Assembly: GCF_900105785.1 (NCBI RefSeq)
Contig: NZ_LT629799.1
Coordinates: 1,364,001 to 1,428,000, forward strand
Reading direction: 5' to 3'
DNA from: Microlunatus sagamiharensis
GTDB lineage: Bacteria > Actinomycetota > Actinomycetes > Propionibacteriales > Propionibacteriaceae
DNA: 64,000 nt
In this document: positions 63,839-64,000 of the stretch, one piece after another
Position numbering within the stretch: the stretch's first letter is position 1
Layout of the letters: each line of letters begins with the position of its first letter
Notes under the pieces: model-generated
Databases searched by the model: none
The model's input: only the letters and a program-made list of their open reading frames with translations
Told to the model about the DNA's origin: nothing
Position numbers and translations under genes: made by a program

Positions 63839-64000
63839 CGGTGGTCCTCCTTCGGGGTGGCCGGCGGGGCCCGGCGGCTGCGCTCATCCGACCACACGGC
63901 ACCCGGCACGGAACCGCCGCCCTGCGTGGACGGAGCGCCCCGCGCGCCGGGCCGGACCTGGCCGGGTCGGGCCCCGCGGCTCTGGCAGACTCGGTGGTCT

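Overview
The window is very G+C-rich DNA with many GTG starts and 4-bp ATGA/GTGA gene overlaps. It carries the phosphatidylinositol-mannoside (PIM) operon, a gcvH-FHA-MerR-DUF151-MerR-gcvP block, the Sbp/DUF881 cell-envelope trio and a DUF222-HNH gene. Together these point to an actinobacterium, plausibly a Nocardioides-like or related lineage; the genus cannot be fixed from sequence alone.

Layout. 1-9.2 kb: a truncated MFS exporter, a DUF5872-like protein, a lipoprotein that fuses a CapA-type phosphoesterase fold to an M15 peptidase, a PIG-L deacetylase, two SDR enzymes, a lycopene-cyclase-type flavoprotein, a membrane protein and a TagF-like transferase. 9.2-14.8 kb: a SWIM-zinc-finger SNF2 helicase, an NAD-dependent epimerase and a membrane-anchored esterase.

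14.9-29.9 kb is a genomic island at the 3' end of a tRNA-Val(GAC) gene, bounded by identical 50-bp direct repeats. It holds an IS3-family element with a canonical frameshift heptamer, a small lipoprotein gene, and a three-gene operon whose last two products look like DrmA (helicase) and DrmB (DUF1998) of the DISARM anti-phage system. The first operon product is an unrecognised 821-aa protein in the position of DrmE. A DUF1156-like amino-methyltransferase gene with Cys clusters is transcribed divergently. No DrmC (PLD nuclease), no cytosine-5 methylase and no integrase were seen. This is the best candidate for an undescribed or variant defence system.

29.9-31.3 kb has four tRNA genes (Val-GAC, Cys, Gly, Val-CAC) around an aminotransferase class IV gene. 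31.3-39.2 kb is thrS - HIT/Ap4A phosphorylase - pgsA - patA - pimA, running by stop/start overlaps into DUF881 - sbp - DUF881. 39.3-45.7 kb is gcvH - zinc-ribbon FHA (GarA-like) - FtsR-like MerR - DUF151 - MerR - glycine riboswitch - gcvP. In Mycobacterium tuberculosis the counterparts of these two blocks are at separate loci.

45.9-49 kb has an alpha/beta hydrolase and a class A penicillin-binding protein. 49-56.5 kb is a complete Nit1C cluster (nitrilase, radical SAM, GNAT-AIR synthase fusion, flavoprotein, small conserved proteins, glycosyltransferase), a cluster linked to nitrogen starvation and cyanide assimilation. It also carries a second nitrilase paralogue that has lost the catalytic Cys and Glu. 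56.8-64 kb: pterin dehydratase, ArsB/NhaD-type permease, GNAT, PPi-type phosphofructokinase, a Tudor-like small protein, an SOS-boxed DUF222-HNH gene, a DUF695-like protein, the covalent uracil-DNA binder UdgX and a small protein.
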